Source of the DNA: CAYUYM01 sp964449305
GTDB lineage: Bacteria; Bacteroidota; Ignavibacteria; SZUA-365; CAYQST01
DNA: 7,814 bases
Assembly (NCBI GenBank): GCA_964449305.1
Contig: CAYUYM010000161.1
Location: forward strand, 1 to 7,814
Direction of reading: 5' to 3'
Shown: piece by piece, positions 4,799 through 7,814 of the stretch
Layout of the letters: each line of letters opens with the position of its first letter
Numbering within the stretch: position 1 is the stretch's first letter
The notes under the pieces: generated by a model
Database searches by the model: none
What the model saw: only the letters and a program-made list of their open reading frames with translations
What the model was told of the DNA's origin: nothing
Position numbers and translations under genes: made by a program

Positions 4799-7585
4799 AT
4801 GCTCAAGTTCATCACCAGCATTTTCGGCGGCAACAAATCCGACCGTGATCTGAAGGATCTGCTGCCCCTCGTTGACGAGATCAACGAAATATATGACGGC
4901 CTCCAGTCCCTGACCGACGACGAATTGCGGGCCAAGACTGCGGGGTTCAAGGAAACGATCCGTGAGGCGACGGCCGACATCGAGGCCCGGCTCGCCGAGC
5001 TCCGGCAGTCCCTCACCGACACGATCGATGATACGCTCGACCGCGAGGGCCTTCATCATGAGGTCGAGGGCCTGGAAAAGGAGCTCAAGGAAACCATCGA
5101 GGACACGCTCAACGACATCCTCACCGAAGCCTATGCCGTGGTGAAGGAGACGTGCCGCCGTCTCGTGGGGCAGGAGTTTGACGTGGTGGGCAACAAGCAG
5201 GTGTGGGACATGGTCCCCTTCGACGTCCAGTTGATCGGTGGCATCGTGCTGCATCAGGGGAAGATCTCGGAGATGGCAACCGGTGAAGGCAAGACGCTCG
5301 TCGCAACCCTCCCCATGTATCTCAACGCACTGTCGGGCAAGGGTGTCCACCTCATCACGGTGAACGACTACCTCGCCAAGCGTGACAGTGAGTGGATGGG
5401 AAACATCTTCGAATTTCACGGCCTGAAGGTGGGCTGCATCCAGAACTGGATGGATTCGGAGGAGCGTGTCCGGCAATATGGCGCGGACATCACCTACGGG
5501 ACGAACAATGAGTTTGGTTTCGACTACCTGCGCGACAACATGGTCACCGACCCGGCGGAGATGGTGCAGCGCGGACACAATTTTGCCATCGTGGACGAAG
5601 TGGATTCCGTGCTCATTGACGAGGCCAGGACGCCGCTCATCATCAGCGGCCCGGTGGGCGATACGGATCACAAGTTCGACGACATGCGTCCGCGCGTGGA
5701 GCGTCTGCTCAACGCCCAGAACGCGTACGTGGCGAAGATCCTCGCCGACGCCGAGCGCCTGCTTGCCGATGGCAGGCCCGATGAGGCCGGCCCCCTCATT
5801 TACCGCGCGCAGAAGGGGCTCCCGAAGAACAAGCGCCTCATGAAGATCCTGAGCGAGCCTGCGAACCAGACGCTTCTCCAGAAGACCGACAGCTACTACC
5901 GGCAGGAGAATGCCCGTCGCATGCCCGAGGTGATCGATGAGCTGTACTTCGCCATCGACGAGAAGAGCTACACGGTGGATCTCACGGAGAAGGGGAGGGA
6001 GTTCCTCGCGCCGTCGAAGCAGGAGGCGGACTTTTTCGTGCTCCCCGATCTTGCGACGGAGCTCTCGGCCATCGAAACGCAGGCAGCCAACCAGGAGGAG
6101 CTGCGCCTTGCCAAGGACAAGCTCCAGGCCGTGTATGCGGAAAAGAGCGATCGCATCCACACCGTGCATCAGCTGCTGAAGGCCTACTGTCTGTACGAAA
6201 AGGACATTGAGTACGTGGTGCAGGATGGGAAGGTGCTCATCGTGGACACGTTCACCGGGCGCATCCTGCCGGGCCGCCGGTACTCCGAGGGGCTGCATCA
6301 GGCCATCGAGGCGAAGGAGAACGTGAAGGTGGAGGGCGACACACAGACATTGGCCACCATCACACTGCAGAATTACTTCCGCCTCTACAACAAGCTCGCG
6401 GGAATGACCGGCACCGCGGAAACCGAGGCGGGTGAGTTCTACGAGATCTACAAGCTCGACGTCGTCGTCATCCCCACGAACCGCCCGCTGGCACGTGCGG
6501 ACGAGGAGGATCACATCTACAAGACGAAGCGCGAGAAATTCAACGCCGTGATCGGGCACATTGAGGAGTGCAAGACGCGTCGGCAGCCGGTGCTGGTTGG
6601 AACCACCTCTGTCGAGGTGTCGGAAACGCTGTCCCGCATGTTGAAGCGCAAGAACATTGCGCACAACGTCCTGAACGCGAAGCAGCATCAGCACGAGGCG
6701 GAGATCGTGGCCAATGCGGGTCTTCCCGGAGCGGTCACCATCGCCACCAACATGGCCGGCCGTGGCACGGACATCAAGCTGGGGCCGGGGGTCCGTGAAA
6801 CCGGAGGTCTGGTGATCATCGGCACGGAGCGCCACGAGGCGCGCCGCATCGACCGTCAATTGCGCGGACGCGCCGGCCGCCAGGGCGATCCGGGCCGCAC
6901 ACGTTTCTACCTCTCACTGGAGGATGATCTGATGCGTCTGTTCGGCAGCGAGCGCATCGCGAACATCATGACACGCATGGGCGTGGAGGAGGGCGAGGTG
7001 ATCTCGCACAGCATGATCACAAAATCCGTGGAGCGTGCGCAGAAGAAGGTGGAGGAGAACAATTTCGGCATCCGCAAGCGGCTTCTGGAATATGACGACG
7101 TCATGAACCAGCAGCGCACGGTGATCTACGCACGACGGAGGCAGGCGCTCATCGGCGAGAACATGCGCGATGAGATCGCCGAGATGATCGGCCAGTATGT
7201 CGAGGATCTCGTGGCGCAGCACTGGGACGAGGGCGGTCTCGACACGATGCGTGAGGAGATGCGCCGGTCCCTGGCCCTGGACATCGACTTCGCCTCCCAC
7301 GATGTGCGTGCCGACAAGGAGGCGATACGCGATCTCGTGGTGAAGGAGGCGCTGGCCTTCCTCCGCCGCAAGGAGAAGATGATCGGCAGCGAGGCCATGC
7401 AGGGCCTTGAGCGCATGGCCATGTTGCAGGTGATCGACATCCGCTGGAAGGAGCATCTGCGTGAGATGGACGACCTCAAGGAAGGCATCCACATGCGTGC
7501 ATACGGTCAGAAGGATCCGCTGATCGAGTACAAGAAGGAGGCCTTCGAGATGTTCGTCCAGATGCGCATAGCCCTGGCCAGTTGA
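4799..7585 (+). CDS. secA: Preprotein translocase motor ATPase SecA, Bacteroidetes-type, without C-terminal zinc tail
   Basis: SecA drives unfolded preproteins through SecYEG by ATP hydrolysis at the inner membrane. The ATG at 4799 (928 aa) gives the usual N-terminus MLKFITSIFG; the frame extends upstream to 4676, but that would enter the previous gene and span the promoter. The ribosome site is weak (GGA at 4788-4790). Motifs: Walker A MATGEGKT (159-166), Walker B DEVD (266-269), preprotein-binding region (about 285-530), GRGTD (654-658), and QLRGRAGRQGDPG with arginine-finger candidates R691 and R694. A charged helical insert (about 52-105) puts Walker A 57 residues later than in E. coli, and a second insert (about 290-400, with LPKNKRLMKILSE) is typical of Bacteroidetes SecA. 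The protein stops soon after EYKKEAFEMFVQM, about 90 residues short of E. coli SecA, so the end of the scaffold helix, the linker and the CxC...CH zinc motif are absent. A membrane-protein gene begins 22 bp downstream, probably in the same transcript. Confidence 0.96.
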   Translation: MLKFITSIFGGNKSDRDLKDLLPLVDEINEIYDGLQSLTDDELRAKTAGFKETIREATADIEARLAELRQSLTDTIDDTLDREGLHHEVEGLEKELKETIEDTLNDILTEAYAVVKETCRRLVGQEFDVVGNKQVWDMVPFDVQLIGGIVLHQGKISEMATGEGKTLVATLPMYLNALSGKGVHLITVNDYLAKRDSEWMGNIFEFHGLKVGCIQNWMDSEERVRQYGADITYGTNNEFGFDYLRDNMVTDPAEMVQRGHNFAIVDEVDSVLIDEARTPLIISGPVGDTDHKFDDMRPRVERLLNAQNAYVAKILADAERLLADGRPDEAGPLIYRAQKGLPKNKRLMKILSEPANQTLLQKTDSYYRQENARRMPEVIDELYFAIDEKSYTVDLTEKGREFLAPSKQEADFFVLPDLATELSAIETQAANQEELRLAKDKLQAVYAEKSDRIHTVHQLLKAYCLYEKDIEYVVQDGKVLIVDTFTGRILPGRRYSEGLHQAIEAKENVKVEGDTQTLATITLQNYFRLYNKLAGMTGTAETEAGEFYEIYKLDVVVIPTNRPLARADEEDHIYKTKREKFNAVIGHIEECKTRRQPVLVGTTSVEVSETLSRMLKRKNIAHNVLNAKQHQHEAEIVANAGLPGAVTIATNMAGRGTDIKLGPGVRETGGLVIIGTERHEARRIDRQLRGRAGRQGDPGRTRFYLSLEDDLMRLFGSERIANIMTRMGVEEGEVISHSMITKSVERAQKKVEENNFGIRKRLLEYDDVMNQQRTVIYARRRQALIGENMRDEIAEMIGQYVEDLVAQHWDEGGLDTMREEMRRSLALDIDFASHDVRADKEAIRDLVVKEALAFLRRKEKMIGSEAMQGLERMAMLQVIDIRWKEHLREMDDLKEGIHMRAYGQKDPLIEYKKEAFEMFVQMRIALAS

Positions 7586-7607
7586 GCGAAGGAGCCGGAC
7601 GGACCTG

Positions 7608-7814
7608 ATGGCCATGCAGAAACGGGAGAAGCTGCTGCTGGGCGCGGTGTGCCTGGCGGCCGTCGCGGCGCTGGTCATGCAGTTCGCCGGCCCGAAACCC
7701 GCGTCCGGGCCGGAGGGCCAGGCCGCGTCCAAGGCAGCCATGGCCGAGATAGCCAAGTCCGTGGAGCAGGCCCGGCTCTCCTCGGCCATCGCCCTCAAGG
7801 AGGAGGAGCTGGCC
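7608..7814 (+). CDS. Probable single-pass membrane protein, N-terminal 69 residues, 3' end outside the window
   Basis: An open frame starts at ATG 7608 and remains open to the window edge. GAAGGAG lies at 7588-7594 (13 bases before the ATG) and a nearer GGA at 7601-7603; a second ATG at 7614 is also possible. The product begins with a basic segment (MAMQKREK), followed by a hydrophobic stretch of about 18 residues (LLLGAVCLAAVAALVMQF), then a Pro/Gly/Ala segment and a charged Ala/Glu/Lys-rich stretch likely to be helical or coiled-coil. This looks like an N-terminal membrane anchor with a periplasmic helical part, the outline of PilO or GspM-like proteins and of many unrelated ones, so no family is assigned. 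The gap of 22 bp after secA suggests co-transcription. Codon use resembles the neighbours. Confidence 0.7.
   Translation, partial: MAMQKREKLLLGAVCLAAVAALVMQFAGPKPASGPEGQAASKAAMAEIAKSVEQARLSSAIALKEEELA

Noticed and set aside
4715..6859. 714-codon open frame on the minus strand opposite secA
   Set aside because: It is a shadow of high-GC coding sequence: composition is skewed to Leu/Val/His/Asp, there are no domain motifs, and it sits entirely opposite conserved SecA codons and the promoter.
6914..7798. 294-codon open frame on the minus strand over the secA end and the next gene
   Set aside because: It has shadow-type composition and conflicts with the secA C-terminal region and the downstream membrane-protein start, both better supported.
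7586..7814. Frameshifted SecA C-terminal tail downstream of the stop codon
   Set aside because: The three forward frames were read; none gives a Cys-rich CxCxSG motif or scaffold-helix continuation, and one is the start of a membrane protein.

Overview
The window is a GC-rich (roughly 60%) stretch of ordinary bacterial chromosome. The host is most likely a member of the Bacteroidota/Chlorobiota (FCB) group, for two reasons. SecA carries the long helical insert before Walker A and the extended insert in its preprotein-binding region that are known from Bacteroidetes-type SecA proteins. The secA leader also contains a good match (TACCTTTG) to the Bacteroidetes -7 promoter element TAnnTTTG. High GC combined with this SecA type points to a high-GC or deep-branching lineage of the group (Ignavibacteria, Kapabacteria or Rhodothermia-like), but that placement is inference. 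I see no mobile element, CRISPR array, tRNA, rRNA or defence cassette.

Layout from left to right: (1) the 3' two thirds of pnp (polynucleotide phosphorylase, 5' end outside the window), followed by a strong GC hairpin; (2) a 101-aa acidic small protein of probable ferredoxin-like/dimeric alpha-beta barrel fold; (3) on the minus strand, a complete dacB-type (PBP4, peptidase family S13) D-Ala-D-Ala carboxypeptidase/endopeptidase whose 3' end overlaps the small gene by 17 bp; (4) diverging from dacB, a secreted protein of unknown function with an FG-GAP-like calcium motif and a C-terminal half resembling a CBM9-type beta-sandwich; (5) secA with its own promoter, coding for a protein that lacks the usual C-terminal linker and zinc-binding tail; (6) 22 bp further on, the start of a single-pass membrane protein that runs off the window.

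RNA turnover (pnp) lies beside an envelope/secretion group: two Sec-exported proteins transcribed divergently, the Sec motor ATPase, and a probable membrane-anchored protein. The most unusual points are the absence of any spacer between the divergent dacB and FG-GAP/CBM9-like genes (their best start codons overlap head to head) and the truncated SecA C-terminus. No clearly new multi-gene system is visible. All gaps between genes are about 100 bp or shorter.
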